Shown in pieces: positions 21,475-30,853 of a DNA stretch of 36,286 nucleotides. A model generated the notes under the pieces. The model was not told the origin of the DNA. It was given only the letters and a program-made list of their open reading frames with translations, and made no database searches. Made by a program: the position numbers and the translations under genes. This stretch comes from a virus, in IMG/VR virus record IMGVR_UViG_3300015262_000020, positions 1 to 36,286 of that record; one strand, 5' to 3'. Position 1 is the first letter of the stretch; every line of letters starts with the position of its first letter.

Positions 21475-22243
21475 AACCTACCTGTACGGCCAGGGCCGTG
21501 TATCCCTGGCGTTGCGCGACGCCATCACGGGCGCGCTCGGCCGCTTCGTCTACGTGGGCGACGTCAGCGCCCTGTCCGCCAAGCTCACCACCGAAAAGGC
21601 CAAGCACGTCGAGAGCAACAGCGGGCAGAAGGGCACCGTGCGCAGCTTCGGCATCGGCAAAAGCTGCACGCTGGACATGACGTGGCACCAGTTCGACACC
21701 GACAACCTCGCCATCGTGCTGCAGGGCACGTCTCTGGCGACCGCGGCCGGCACTGTCACCGCCGAAGAAATCGCCGGGCCGCTGGCCGTCGGCGATGTGT
21801 TCTATCTGCAGAACCCCGGCGTCTCCAATGTCATCATCAAGGACAGCACGGGCACGCCGATCGTGCTCGTGCTCGATACCGATTACAGCATCGAAGATGC
21901 GGCGTTCGGTCGTTGCCGACTGCTGAACGTCGGCACCTTTGCGTGGCCACTGCTGGTCGACTACAGCTACAGCGCCCGCAAGGCTGCCGGCATGTTCACC
22001 ACCGGCCAGAAGGAATACGCGCTGCGCTATGAAGGCGTCAACCTGGCCGAAGGCAACGCGCCGGTCATGGCCGACTACTACAAGGTCGCGCCGGACGTGC
22101 TGGCCGAGCTGGCGCTGATCACCAGCGGCAGCGACGTGGCCGGCATGCAGATCACCGGCGAAGTGCTGCGCGATACCAGCAAGCCGGCCACCGGCGCGCT
22201 GGGCCAGTACGGCCACATCACGCAGATCGCGGCCGCCGCCTAA
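21461..22243 (+). CDS. Major tail tube protein
   Basis: 260 aa, mainly beta, with a regular pattern of strands (VSLALRDAITGALGRFVYVG; GDVFYLQNPGVSNVIIKDSTG; LDTDYSIEDAAFGRCRL). It occupies the slot directly before the G/GT chaperones and tape measure. A Shine-Dalgarno GGAG is six bases upstream of the ATG. Subunits would stack as rings around the tape measure to form the flexible tail tube. Confidence 0.75.
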   Translation: MDNVETYLYGQGRVSLALRDAITGALGRFVYVGDVSALSAKLTTEKAKHVESNSGQKGTVRSFGIGKSCTLDMTWHQFDTDNLAIVLQGTSLATAAGTVTAEEIAGPLAVGDVFYLQNPGVSNVIIKDSTGTPIVLVLDTDYSIEDAAFGRCRLLNVGTFAWPLLVDYSYSARKAAGMFTTGQKEYALRYEGVNLAEGNAPVMADYYKVAPDVLAELALITSGSDVAGMQITGEVLRDTSKPATGALGQYGHITQIAAAA

Positions 22244-22246
22244 ACC

Positions 22247-22732
22247 ATGGCCAAGCAACCAGCAGCATCGCAGGACGGCGAGGACGACCTCGCCATCCTG
22301 TTTCCCGATCGGCACGTGACCATCGCCGGCAAGGCGGTGGTTATGCGCGAGTTCCGCTGGGCCGAAGGCCTGCGCCTGCAAGCGCTGATCGCGCCCATCG
22401 TGCAGCATCTTGCCCATCTTGCCGAGCAGGGTGAGTTGATGCAGGCGGCGGCGCTCGATGCGCTGTTCGCCGATCACGCCGACGACCTGTTGCTGCTCAT
22501 CGCCACCGCGTGCGACCAGCCGGTGGAGTGGGTGACCGCGCTTTCGGACAGGGACGGCAGCAACCTGCGCCTGTTGTGGTGGACCGTGAACGTCCCTTTT
22601 TTCGCGACGCGGGTACGCGAGCGCCTGCAGGCCAATCACCTTCATCAGCTCGCTGGTCCGATGTCTTCGCCATCCTCATCGACGCCGGACACAACCCCGA
22701 GCGGCTCGGGCAGTACACGCGTCGTCAACTGA
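22247..22732 (+). CDS. Tail assembly chaperone G
   Basis: 161 aa. The first 119 residues are the folded chaperone part (LFPDRHVTIAGKAVVMREFRWAEG ...). The zero-frame tail after the slippery site is Ser/Thr/Pro-rich and low complexity (SSPSSSTPDTTPSGSGS), as expected where the sequence mainly serves the other frame. It binds the tape measure during tail assembly. A minority of ribosomes should shift to make GT. Confidence 0.8.
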   Translation: MAKQPAASQDGEDDLAILFPDRHVTIAGKAVVMREFRWAEGLRLQALIAPIVQHLAHLAEQGELMQAAALDALFADHADDLLLLIATACDQPVEWVTALSDRDGSNLRLLWWTVNVPFFATRVRERLQANHLHQLAGPMSSPSSSTPDTTPSGSGSTRVVN

Positions 22733-22857
22733 ATCTGCACCTGGATGCCGCCTTGCGCCTCATGCGTCGTGACCGTCGGGTTCACATCGTGGATACCAGC
22801 GCCGGCACGCACGGCGGCGACGCGGCAAAGCAACTGTTGCGGGAACTGAAGGATTGA
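22247..22857 (+). CDS. Tail assembly chaperone GT (frameshift product)
   Basis: A -1 shift at 22597-22603 joins residues 1-119 of G to 84 residues in the other frame, giving about 203 aa. The T part (WSDVFAILIDAGHNPERLG, YTRRQLNLHLDAALRLMRRDRR) looks like natural protein and has no start of its own in a sensible place. GT recruits tail tube subunits to the G-coated tape measure. It ends three bases before the tape-measure ATG. Confidence 0.8.
22597..22603 (+). promoter_or_regulatory. Programmed -1 frameshift site T_TTT_TTC
   Basis: In the G frame the codons are CCT TTT TTC; the heptamer T_TTT_TTC allows both tRNAs to re-pair one base back. The -1 frame is open from here to 22857 and encodes the T domain. 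Position, just before the G stop and before the tape measure, matches the conserved tail-chaperone frameshift. Confidence 0.85.
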
Positions 22858-22860
22858 GCC

Positions 22861-25422
22861 ATGTCCGTCCAAGACTATGAACTGTTACTGCGCGTGCGCG
22901 CCGACATGCTGCAAGCCATTAGCGGCCTGGACAGCGTGCGCAAGAAGCTCGACGACGCCGGCAATCAAGCCAAGGACATGGGCGACAAGGCCGGCAAGGC
23001 CGTCGACGGCATGTCCAAAAAGTTCGATGGCCTCAAGTCGCTCATTGCCGGCCTGGCCATTGGCGCGGGTATCAAAGCCGTCTTCGGCGCCGTGCAGGAA
23101 TCCGAGAATGCCGTGGCGCAGCTGGATGCGCGCCTCAAGGCCACCGGTAGTTCCGCGGGGCTCACGCGCGAGCAGTTGATCGCCTTGTCGAAGGAGATGC
23201 AAAACCTCACCACCTTCGGTGATGAAGCCGTGCTGAGCATGGAAACGCTGCTGTTGTCGTTCGGCGAGATCAAGGGTCCGGTGTTCAAACAAGCCACACA
23301 GGCCGTGCTCGATATGAGCGTGGCGATGGGCAAGGATTTGCAGACGGCAGCCACGCAAGTGGGCAAGGCGTTGAATGATCCCATTCAGGGCCTTGCGGCC
23401 TTGAGCAAGGTGGGTATCACGTTCAATGACACGCAAAAGGCCGTCATCCAGTCGTTGGTGGATACGGGCCAGAAGGCCGCCGCGCAAAGCATCATCCTGA
23501 AGGAGCTGGAAGGGAGATTCGGCGGCACGGCAGCGGCGGCAGCCAACACACTTGGTGGGTCACTCTCCCAGCTCAAGGAAGCTTTCGGCGATCTTCTGGA
23601 AGGCGACGGCGGCAACCTCACGGATGCGACTACTTCCGTAAAAGAGTTGACGGCCACCATGCGAGACCCTTCTGTGCAGGAAGGCTTTAGCGCCCTGGTG
23701 AGCGGACTGACGGCGGTAGCCAGCTTTGCGGCGAAAGCTGCTGGCGCCTTTGCCGGTTTTGGCACCGCCGTGGCGGATGTGTTCCGCGCCGACGAAAACA
23801 AGTCCTACCTTGGGCTATTGCAAGAGCGCATGCGACTGGACAACAAAATAACTACGCTTCAGGACAATCCGATCGGCGGTCGTTTAGGCTGGAACAAGGG
23901 CGATATTGCTGAACTCAAGCAGCAGCTTGCAGTGGTCGATAAATTGATTCTTGCCCGGAATGCAGTGGCATCGACGCCAAGGAAAGCGACTGGGGTAGCG
24001 ACCCCGGCCATCATCGATACGTTACCTACGGTCACCGTCAGCGCGTCCCAGCAAGCAGCTGCCGATAAGGCCAGTGCCGACAAGGCGGCCTCGCAGACGG
24101 CCAAATACATCGCCGCCGCAACAGCCTTGCAGAAGCAGATGACCGACCTGCAGGGCACCCTTGGCCCCGCTGCCGCGGCGTGGAACGCCTACAACGCCGA
24201 GGTGGATAAGGCCAACGCCGCTGCCGAGCTGGCCAAGAAAGCGCCCAACGCCAATGCCGAGGCCATCGATGGCGAACGCCAGGCGGTGATCGGGCTGGCC
24301 GCCACCATCCGCGATGCCGCGCTCGACAAGCTGGCCGCCGCCGATCGCGAAGCGTGGGAGCGCCTGCGCGATAGCCTGCGCACACCAGCCGAAGTGCAGC
24401 TCGACAAGGCGCTATCGCAAATCAAGGAACTCAACGACGACCTGGCGAAAGGCGTCATCAACTCCGCGCAGTACAACGACGCGCTTCAGCGCGTGGGCAC
24501 GCAGAGCGTGGTGGCTTTGCCCAAGTACCAGGGTGCGGATGCGGCGGTCACTGGCCCTTACGGCGAGATGGCGAAGAACTTCAAGGCGCAGGACGATCTC
24601 GATGCCGCCTATGCCGCGCAGCAGGCGTCCAACGAAAAGCTGCTGACCGACAACGACAAGTTTCGCGGGGATGATCTGGCACGGCAGGCGGCCTACAACG
24701 CCGCCCGTGCCGAAACCGACCGGCAATACGCCGAGCAGTCCAAAGCCATCGACCAGGGCCGCCAGCAGATCGGCCTGGCCGCGGCGTCGGACTTTTTCGG
24801 CAACCTAGCCAGCCTGCAGCACAGCAGCAACAACAAGATCGCTCGCATCGGCAAGGCGGCCGCGATCGCCCAGGCCATCATCAACACCTACCAAAGCGCT
24901 ACGGCGGCATTCTCGGCCATGGCGTCCATCCCATATGTTGGCCCGGCCTTGGGCGCCGCCGCCGCCGCCGTCGCCATCGCCACCGGTCTCGCCAACGTCG
25001 CGCAGATCCGTGCGCAGCCGGACAGCTACGCCACGGGCGGTCCCATTCGCGGCCCAGGCACAGGGACCAGCGATAGCGTGCTGATGTGGGGGAGCAACGG
25101 CGAGTTCATGCAGAGCGAAGCCGCGGTGAAGAAATACGGCCTCGACTTCATGCAGTCCGTCAACAGCCTTCAATACCCGGGTTTTGCCGACGGCGGTTTC
25201 GTGGATTCCATGGCCGGTGCGCATCGCACTGTCATGCCCGACTTCGATGCCATCGGCCAGAACGCCAGCGCCGCGCCGCAAGTGCATAACAACGTGCGCG
25301 TGCTGACATCCTTCGACGCCAACGATCTCGCACAGAAGATCCTCTCCACGCCCGCCGGTGAAAAGTTGGTGGTGGCGCACGTCATCGCGAACGGTTCGGC
25401 CGTCAAGCAGGGCATTGGCTGA
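22861..25422 (+). CDS. Tail tape measure protein
   Basis: 853 aa, Ala-rich and largely helical. It begins with a coiled region (LDSVRKKLDDAGNQAKDMGDKAGK), has hydrophobic stretches near residues 58-78 and 682-717, and a conserved-looking middle (SKEMQNLTTFGDEAVLSMETLLLSFG) seen in lambda gpH/phage-tail-length proteins. By the usual rule of about 0.15 nm per residue, the tail would be roughly 125-130 nm, that is a siphovirus; this is an estimate. Directly after G/GT. Confidence 0.92.
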   Translation: MSVQDYELLLRVRADMLQAISGLDSVRKKLDDAGNQAKDMGDKAGKAVDGMSKKFDGLKSLIAGLAIGAGIKAVFGAVQESENAVAQLDARLKATGSSAGLTREQLIALSKEMQNLTTFGDEAVLSMETLLLSFGEIKGPVFKQATQAVLDMSVAMGKDLQTAATQVGKALNDPIQGLAALSKVGITFNDTQKAVIQSLVDTGQKAAAQSIILKELEGRFGGTAAAAANTLGGSLSQLKEAFGDLLEGDGGNLTDATTSVKELTATMRDPSVQEGFSALVSGLTAVASFAAKAAGAFAGFGTAVADVFRADENKSYLGLLQERMRLDNKITTLQDNPIGGRLGWNKGDIAELKQQLAVVDKLILARNAVASTPRKATGVATPAIIDTLPTVTVSASQQAAADKASADKAASQTAKYIAAATALQKQMTDLQGTLGPAAAAWNAYNAEVDKANAAAELAKKAPNANAEAIDGERQAVIGLAATIRDAALDKLAAADREAWERLRDSLRTPAEVQLDKALSQIKELNDDLAKGVINSAQYNDALQRVGTQSVVALPKYQGADAAVTGPYGEMAKNFKAQDDLDAAYAAQQASNEKLLTDNDKFRGDDLARQAAYNAARAETDRQYAEQSKAIDQGRQQIGLAAASDFFGNLASLQHSSNNKIARIGKAAAIAQAIINTYQSATAAFSAMASIPYVGPALGAAAAAVAIATGLANVAQIRAQPDSYATGGPIRGPGTGTSDSVLMWGSNGEFMQSEAAVKKYGLDFMQSVNSLQYPGFADGGFVDSMAGAHRTVMPDFDAIGQNASAAPQVHNNVRVLTSFDANDLAQKILSTPAGEKLVVAHVIANGSAVKQGIG

Positions 25423-26618
25423 TGGCCTATGCGATCGGCGAAGCGGTGCCCTGGCCGGTGCCACCGGACTGGGGTACGGCTGTGCGCGACACGCGCGCCT
25501 GGCTCACCGACTACATCAACCCGCGCAACGGTGCCCGCCAGAAACGCCAGCTTCGCCTTTCGCCGCGCCGTACCGTGGAGTTCAACGTCGTGGCCACCGA
25601 CGCCAATCGCCGCCTCGTGGACGCGTTGCGCTTCGACCAGGGTGCCCGGCAATGGTTGCTACCGATCTGGCCCGATCTGCAATACCTGTCGGCATCGCTG
25701 TCGCTGGGTTCGACCAGCATCCCCTGCGCCACCACGGGCTACGACTTCGCCGACGCCGGCCAGGCGCTGCTGTGGAGCGCGCCCAACCACTGGGAGGTGG
25801 TGCAGGTCGCCACCGTCGAAAGCGACCACCTCGCGTTGTCGGCGGCCACGCTGGCCATCTGGCCGGCCGGGACGCGGCTGTATCCCCTACGCCTGGCGCG
25901 CGTGCCGGATGCCGCGCAGGAATCGCTGTGGACGGATGATGCCAGCCAGATCAAGGTGGTGATGCAGGTGGATGAACCCTGCGACTGGCCCGCCGTGGCG
26001 CCGGCCACCACCTACCGCGGCTATCCCGTGCTCGAGTGGCGCGGCGAGGAAAGCAGCGGCCCCAACACCAAGTACGACCGCGCCATCCAGACCGTGGACG
26101 GCACCACCGGCGCCATCGTCTACATCGATCTGCCCGCGCAGCCGTTTCGCACCCAGTCCCATAACTGGCAACTGGTCTACCGTGCGGAATACGCGGCCTT
26201 CCTGAGCCTGCTGTATTGGCTACGTGGTCGCATGGGCACCTTGTGGATGCCCAGCTTCGCCAGCGACCTGTTGCTGGCCGCCAGCGTCGCCAGCGACGCC
26301 ATCAGCGTCAGCGTGGAGTGGGCTGGCTATACCGTGTTCGGGCGCCAGCAAAGCAACCGCCGCGACATCCGCATCGAGCTGTATAGCGGTGCCGTGTTGT
26401 ATCGCCGCATCACCGCCAGCATCGAGGCCGGCAACACCGAAACTCTTACCCTCGACAGCGCGCTCGGCGTGGCGGTGGCGCCGGCCGACGTGCGCTGCAT
26501 CAGCTTCATGACGCTGAGCGAGCAGGCCGCCGACAGCATCAGCATCGACCACGTCACCGACGCGGACGGCCTCGCGCAGGCGCAAACCACCTGGGCAGGG
26601 ATTCGCCATGACGTCTGA
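25422..26618 (+). CDS. Distal tail protein (398 aa)
   Basis: 398 aa, beta-rich with many Trp. The order is an N-terminal domain (about 1-90), a middle sandwich (ALLWSAPNHWEVVQVATVESDHL), then a region with FRTQSHNWQLVYRAEYAAFLSLLYWLRGRMGTLWMPSF. This resembles tail proteins directly after the tape measure in phages that use a BR0599-type protein next. It shares TGATG with the tape measure and overlaps the next gene by 11 bases. It probably caps the tube end. Confidence 0.65.
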   Translation: MAYAIGEAVPWPVPPDWGTAVRDTRAWLTDYINPRNGARQKRQLRLSPRRTVEFNVVATDANRRLVDALRFDQGARQWLLPIWPDLQYLSASLSLGSTSIPCATTGYDFADAGQALLWSAPNHWEVVQVATVESDHLALSAATLAIWPAGTRLYPLRLARVPDAAQESLWTDDASQIKVVMQVDEPCDWPAVAPATTYRGYPVLEWRGEESSGPNTKYDRAIQTVDGTTGAIVYIDLPAQPFRTQSHNWQLVYRAEYAAFLSLLYWLRGRMGTLWMPSFASDLLLAASVASDAISVSVEWAGYTVFGRQQSNRRDIRIELYSGAVLYRRITASIEAGNTETLTLDSALGVAVAPADVRCISFMTLSEQAADSISIDHVTDADGLAQAQTTWAGIRHDV

Positions 26619-27423
26619 AGCGCGCGACGCCAGCCTCGACCAGGGCCAGCCGCTGAAGCTGTACACGTTCACGCGGTCCACCAAGACCTGGCGATACACC
26701 GACGCCGACCGCATCATCTTCTACGGCGGCAACGCCTATGCGCCGGCGCCGATCACGCATACCCAGATCACCGACGGCGGCGAGCAGAACAAAATCAGCA
26801 TCACGCTCACGCTGCCGAAGTCACTGACCGTGTGCGACAACTGGCGACCATATCCGCCGGCTGATCCGATCAACGTCACCATCTACACCCAGCACTTCGG
26901 CGAGACCGATTTTCTCGCCGACTGGGTCGGCCGCATCATCAGCCCCAAGTTCGGCGACACCACCCTCGCGCTCACCAGCGAGCCCAGCAGCACGATGGCG
27001 CAGCGCGCCGGCGGTGGCCGTACGTTCCAGCGTGGCTGCGACCTGCTGCTGTATTCACAGGGCCTAGGCCTGTGCAACGTCGATCCTGAGTTGCACAAGA
27101 TCACCGGCACGCTCACCGGCGCCGCATCGCTGATGCTGAGCGCGGCCGAGTTCGCCACGCTGCCCAGCGGCCGCCTTGCCGGCGGCTACATCGAGTGGCC
27201 TCGAGCGGACGGCTTGCTCGATCGCCGCAGCATCGACAGCCACAGCGGTAGCACGATCATGGTCGATTACGGCGGCCCCGAGTTGCTGCAGGGCCTGGTG
27301 TTCGACGCGTTCCCCGGCTGCAACCAGAGCTGGGATGACTGCACCTACTACGAAAACAACGACAACTACGGCGGGGAATTGTGGATCCCCGGCCGCGACT
27401 ACTACGACGGCAACCCGATCTGA
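26608..27423 (+). CDS. DUF2163 / BR0599-type tail protein
   Basis: 271 aa. The N-terminal two thirds fit DUF2163 (beta sheet with DFLADWVGRIISPKFGD). The end has the BR0599 signature: GLVFDAFPGCNQSWDDC ... ENNDNYGGELWIPGRDYY, with Cys residues and N-x-x-x-Y-G-G. Comparable proteins in gene transfer agents and siphophages form part of the tail hub. The conserved Cys may bind a metal. Confidence 0.8.
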   Translation: MTSEARDASLDQGQPLKLYTFTRSTKTWRYTDADRIIFYGGNAYAPAPITHTQITDGGEQNKISITLTLPKSLTVCDNWRPYPPADPINVTIYTQHFGETDFLADWVGRIISPKFGDTTLALTSEPSSTMAQRAGGGRTFQRGCDLLLYSQGLGLCNVDPELHKITGTLTGAASLMLSAAEFATLPSGRLAGGYIEWPRADGLLDRRSIDSHSGSTIMVDYGGPELLQGLVFDAFPGCNQSWDDCTYYENNDNYGGELWIPGRDYYDGNPI

Positions 27424-27433
27424 TGAGCACGCC

Positions 27434-27544
27434 ATGCTGAAAGCCCTTGCCCTGTTCGCCGTGCTGTTCCCTTGGCCGCTGCTGATCCCCAGCGTGCGCC
27501 GCCACCTTGCGCAGCGCATCGCCGCCGCGCGTCGGAGCCGCTGA
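27434..27544 (+). CDS. Very small membrane-like protein (36 aa)
   Basis: 36 aa: one hydrophobic stretch (ALALFAVLFPWPLLIP) and a basic Arg-rich tail. Ten-base gap after the BR0599-type gene; the following gene starts two bases after its stop. Too small to assign. The spacing within the operon supports a real gene. Confidence 0.5.
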   Translation: MLKALALFAVLFPWPLLIPSVRRHLAQRIAAARRSR

Positions 27545-27546
27545 CC

Positions 27547-27759
27547 ATGTGGGTCGCACTCGCCATCGTCGTCGTCGCCCTCATCCTGGCCGTGGCCATG
27601 ATGCCGAACGTGCGCAACCAGAACACCGGTCCGACCAAGGGCACCGTGCCCGACGTGAAAGACGGTAAACGGGTCATCCGCATCTACGGCACCGTCTGGA
27701 TCAACGACCCGATCCAGCTCGCCATGCTCAACACCGGCCAGACCCCGATCCGCAAATGA
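27547..27759 (+). CDS. Membrane-anchored small protein (70 aa)
   Basis: 70 aa with an N-terminal hydrophobic segment (MWVALAIVVVALILAVAMM) and a soluble 50-residue remainder (GKRVIRIYGTVWINDPIQLAMLN). Four-base overlap with the next gene. Similar small anchored proteins occur in the tail-tip modules of related phages; function unknown. Confidence 0.65.
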   Translation: MWVALAIVVVALILAVAMMPNVRNQNTGPTKGTVPDVKDGKRVIRIYGTVWINDPIQLAMLNTGQTPIRK

Positions 27760-27983
27760 TCATCACCCTCGAACATCTCGCCGGCGTCCGCGGCTTCAGC
27801 GTCAATCCCGGGTTCTGCCGCCATGGCGCGCGCGCCTGGGCCAGGCGGCACGGCATCGACTGGTCGCACTTCCGTCATCACGGCATCGACGAAGCCGCGT
27901 TGCTGGCGATCGGCGACGCTTTCGCGCTCGCGTTGGTGCGGCACGCGCACGACATGGAGGCCTCGCATGGGCGGCAGCAGTAA
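27756..27983 (+). CDS. Small tail-module protein (75 aa)
   Basis: 75 aa, His-rich (FRHHGIDEAALLAIGDAFALALVRHAHDME). Starts in an ATGA overlap and overlaps the tail-tip gene by 17 bases. Recurs, in my recollection, before large tail-tip genes; no function known. Confidence 0.6.
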   Translation: MIITLEHLAGVRGFSVNPGFCRHGARAWARRHGIDWSHFRHHGIDEAALLAIGDAFALALVRHAHDMEASHGRQQ

Positions 27984-30849
27984 GCAAACCGTCGGCTATT
28001 GGTACAACTGGGCCATGTGCTTCGGCTGGTGCAAGGGTCCCGTCGATGCGTTCCTCGAATTCCGCGCGGGCGACAAGACCGCATGGCAAGGCCGGCTCAC
28101 GTCCAGCGGCACTATCTCGATCAACAAGCCCAACCTATGGGGCGGCGAAGACAACACCGGCGGCGGCACCGGCGGCATCGTCGGCAGCATGGACGTTATG
28201 TTCGGCGAAGCCACCCAGGCACCCAACGACTACCTCGTCAGCACCTTCGGCCCCCAGCAATCCGGCCGACGTGGCAAGTTCTGCACCGTCTTTCGCGGCG
28301 GCAAGTTCGGCGCGTTCGTCGCCAACCCGAAACCGGTCAGCGCGAAGCTCGAACGGATCCTTGCCGATTGGCAGGACGACACGCCGTGGTATCCGGAGAA
28401 GGCGAGGATCAAGCTACCCACAGGAGTGATTGCGAATGACTGGAGGCACGTGGAGCTTTCCTGCGACGGCAACATAGTGCGCTTCTTTGTATCTGGAATC
28501 CTCCGCGGTCAAACAACGCTTGATTACACGCCAAATGGTGGTATCGGCGGTCATGCCACGGTGGGCAGGTATCGTTATTCCACCAACGATGGCTCACCAT
28601 ATCGTGGGTTCATCGATAACTTCCGAGTGACCAAGCGGGTCAGGCATTCAGATAATTTTTCGCCTTTGCGCGATGAGCCTAGTCCACAAACTGATCCCTA
28701 TTGGTCGGACGTGTTGGTAATGCTTCCGATGAATGGTGCTGATGGTTCTACGACCTTCACGGATCTGAAAGGCAATGCATGGACAACCGCAGGAGCGGCG
28801 TCGATGTCTACTGCCAAGTCGGTTAGCGGTGGTGCGTCTGGTCATTTCAGCGGCGGTGGTTTTGTGTCGTTGCCATACGCGAGCGGGCTCAATCTTGGAC
28901 CGCATTGGACGATGGACATGTGGGTCAGTCCGGATTCGCTACCAGGCGAAATTGCCAATCTGTGGCAATTGGACAACCAGCACTCCGGTTACATGATCGC
29001 GATCAATTCAGATGGCACGCTCAAGGTCATTTTTGGTCGGAACACATGGCCGTCTGATCCCATTGTGATGGACGAAACCGGGGACGCCGATCTCATTGGC
29101 ATGAACCCGGCTCATATCCTCTACGACAGCCTGACTCATGCTGACCTGCAGGGCGAACCAGTCGGGGCGATCAGCGACGCAAGCTTTCGCGATGCGGCGG
29201 ACAAGCTATATGACGAGGGCTTTGGCTTGTGCACTGATTACGACAGCAGTCAGGAAACGCCAAAACAGTTCCAGCAACGCATCTGCAATGTCATCGGCGC
29301 CAGCCTCAGCCAGAGCCGCGTAGACGGCCTGTATTACTTGGACCTGATTCGGGGTGACTATGACCTCGACAGTCTGCCGATCATCAGTGATGACGACATC
29401 ATCTCCTTCTCGCAAGATCCAAGCGTCATCACCGAAACTGGAAATAAACTCAGTGTGGAGTGGCAGGATCCACAAGCCAAGGAAACGCGAACTACGGCAC
29501 CGATCTATTCGATGGGCAACATTCGCAGCGCGGGCAGGGTGATCCCGGCCGAGACAAAAAAATATCCTGAGATTCCGGTAGAGAGCCTGGCGCTTCGTGT
29601 GGCGGCCCGCGACTTGAAGTCCACCGCTGTGCCGCTCAACAAGTTCGATCTATCGACACGCGCGACGCAACGCGGTCTGCGGCCCGGCATGAATGCGCGC
29701 CTGCAGATGCCGTCCGAAGGCATTGCCGACATGGTGGTCGTGATCGGCAGTGTGGCGCACGGCACGGCAACGAAGGGTGATATGAAGATCGTCGCTGTTC
29801 AGAACGTGTACAGCATGCCGTCAACGGTCTACGTGACGCCGCAGGATGGGCTATGGGTGCCTCCCGCAACTACGCCAACGGCATCGCCGCATCAGCTTGC
29901 TTTCGAGGCGCCCTATGTCGAGCTGGCCAGTTCATTAAGTTATGCCGATCTGTCAGCACTGCCTGCCGATGCCGGGTATCTCCTGACGGTGGCCACTCGA
30001 CCAGCGGCCGGCGTCAACTACGCGATCGACACCGCGGCCGCTGGCGAAGACTATACCGAACGCGGCAGCGGTGAGTGGTGCCCCACGGCCACGATCAACG
30101 AAGCCGTAAGCTACCTCGACACGGCATTCACCATCGCCGCCGGTGAGTTGCTCGATCGCGTCGAGGTAGGAAGCTGGGCCTGGTGGGATGATGAGATCGT
30201 TCGCGTCGACGCCATCGACAGCACGGCCGGCACTCTTACGCTTGGCCGCGGCTGCGCGGATACCGTTCCAGCGCAACATGATGTCGATTCACGCATCTAC
30301 TTCTGTGGCGACTGGATCGGGAGCGATCGCCGCGAATACGTCGGCGGCGACGTCGTTGCCGCGAAGTTGCTCACCCGAACGGGAAGTGAGTCGATGGATC
30401 TCGCTGATGCCACAGCGCAGGAAGTGACATTCGATGAGCGAGCTGCGCGGCCGTACCCGCCGGGGCAGCTGCGCATCAACGGCCAGGCGGATCCGTCCTC
30501 CATCGTCGGCGCCATCACGATCGCCGGCGTGCATCGCGACCGCGTGCAGCAAGCCGACCAACTGGTGGACAGCGAGATGGCCGCCATCGGCCCGGAGGCG
30601 GGCACCACATACACCGTGCGCTATCTGCTCAACGGCACGCTGTTGTTCACCGATACTGGGTTAGCTATGCCGGCCTCGAGCTATACGCCGAGCGGCGCGG
30701 GGATCATGCGCGTGGAGGTTGAATCGTCGCGCGATGGGCTGACCAGCTACCAGATGCACGTGCGCGAGTTCGCCATCGGCCAGCCGTTGCTGGCGGAAAA
30801 CGGCGACCCGATCACCACCGAAGACAACCAGATCATCATCATGGGGTAA
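27967..30849 (+). CDS. Central tail tip / host-specificity protein with inserted LamG domain
   Basis: 960 aa, start ATG 27967. The N-terminal ~155 residues (GYWYNWAMCFGWCKGPVDAF ... GGTGGIVGSMDVMFGEATQ) and residues about 370-960 (starting AMNP-like GMNPAHILYDSLTHADLQGEPVG) form a tail-hub protein of the gpJ/baseplate-hub type. Between them lies a LamG-like block (about 155-366) in C-half then N-half order. The insertion region is visibly lower in GC than the rest. The protein should sit at the tail tip, contact the receptor and control DNA release. Confidence 0.85.
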   Translation: MGGSSKQTVGYWYNWAMCFGWCKGPVDAFLEFRAGDKTAWQGRLTSSGTISINKPNLWGGEDNTGGGTGGIVGSMDVMFGEATQAPNDYLVSTFGPQQSGRRGKFCTVFRGGKFGAFVANPKPVSAKLERILADWQDDTPWYPEKARIKLPTGVIANDWRHVELSCDGNIVRFFVSGILRGQTTLDYTPNGGIGGHATVGRYRYSTNDGSPYRGFIDNFRVTKRVRHSDNFSPLRDEPSPQTDPYWSDVLVMLPMNGADGSTTFTDLKGNAWTTAGAASMSTAKSVSGGASGHFSGGGFVSLPYASGLNLGPHWTMDMWVSPDSLPGEIANLWQLDNQHSGYMIAINSDGTLKVIFGRNTWPSDPIVMDETGDADLIGMNPAHILYDSLTHADLQGEPVGAISDASFRDAADKLYDEGFGLCTDYDSSQETPKQFQQRICNVIGASLSQSRVDGLYYLDLIRGDYDLDSLPIISDDDIISFSQDPSVITETGNKLSVEWQDPQAKETRTTAPIYSMGNIRSAGRVIPAETKKYPEIPVESLALRVAARDLKSTAVPLNKFDLSTRATQRGLRPGMNARLQMPSEGIADMVVVIGSVAHGTATKGDMKIVAVQNVYSMPSTVYVTPQDGLWVPPATTPTASPHQLAFEAPYVELASSLSYADLSALPADAGYLLTVATRPAAGVNYAIDTAAAGEDYTERGSGEWCPTATINEAVSYLDTAFTIAAGELLDRVEVGSWAWWDDEIVRVDAIDSTAGTLTLGRGCADTVPAQHDVDSRIYFCGDWIGSDRREYVGGDVVAAKLLTRTGSESMDLADATAQEVTFDERAARPYPPGQLRINGQADPSSIVGAITIAGVHRDRVQQADQLVDSEMAAIGPEAGTTYTVRYLLNGTLLFTDTGLAMPASSYTPSGAGIMRVEVESSRDGLTSYQMHVREFAIGQPLLAENGDPITTEDNQIIIMG
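28424..29066 (+). other. LamG-like insertion in permuted order
   Basis: Residues about 155-245 look like the C-terminal half of a LamG/concanavalin-like domain (WRHVELSCDGNIVRFFVSG ... YRGFIDNFRVTKRVRHSDNF). Residues about 258-366 look like the N-terminal half (LVMLPMNGADGSTTFTDLKG ... HWTMDMWVSPDSLPGE). Flanking tail-tip sequence resumes at GMNPAHILYD. Hand counts of 40-60-base stretches here give about 48-57% GC, lower than neighbours. A carbohydrate-binding role is inferred. Confidence 0.6.
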
Positions 30850-30853
30850 TGCG

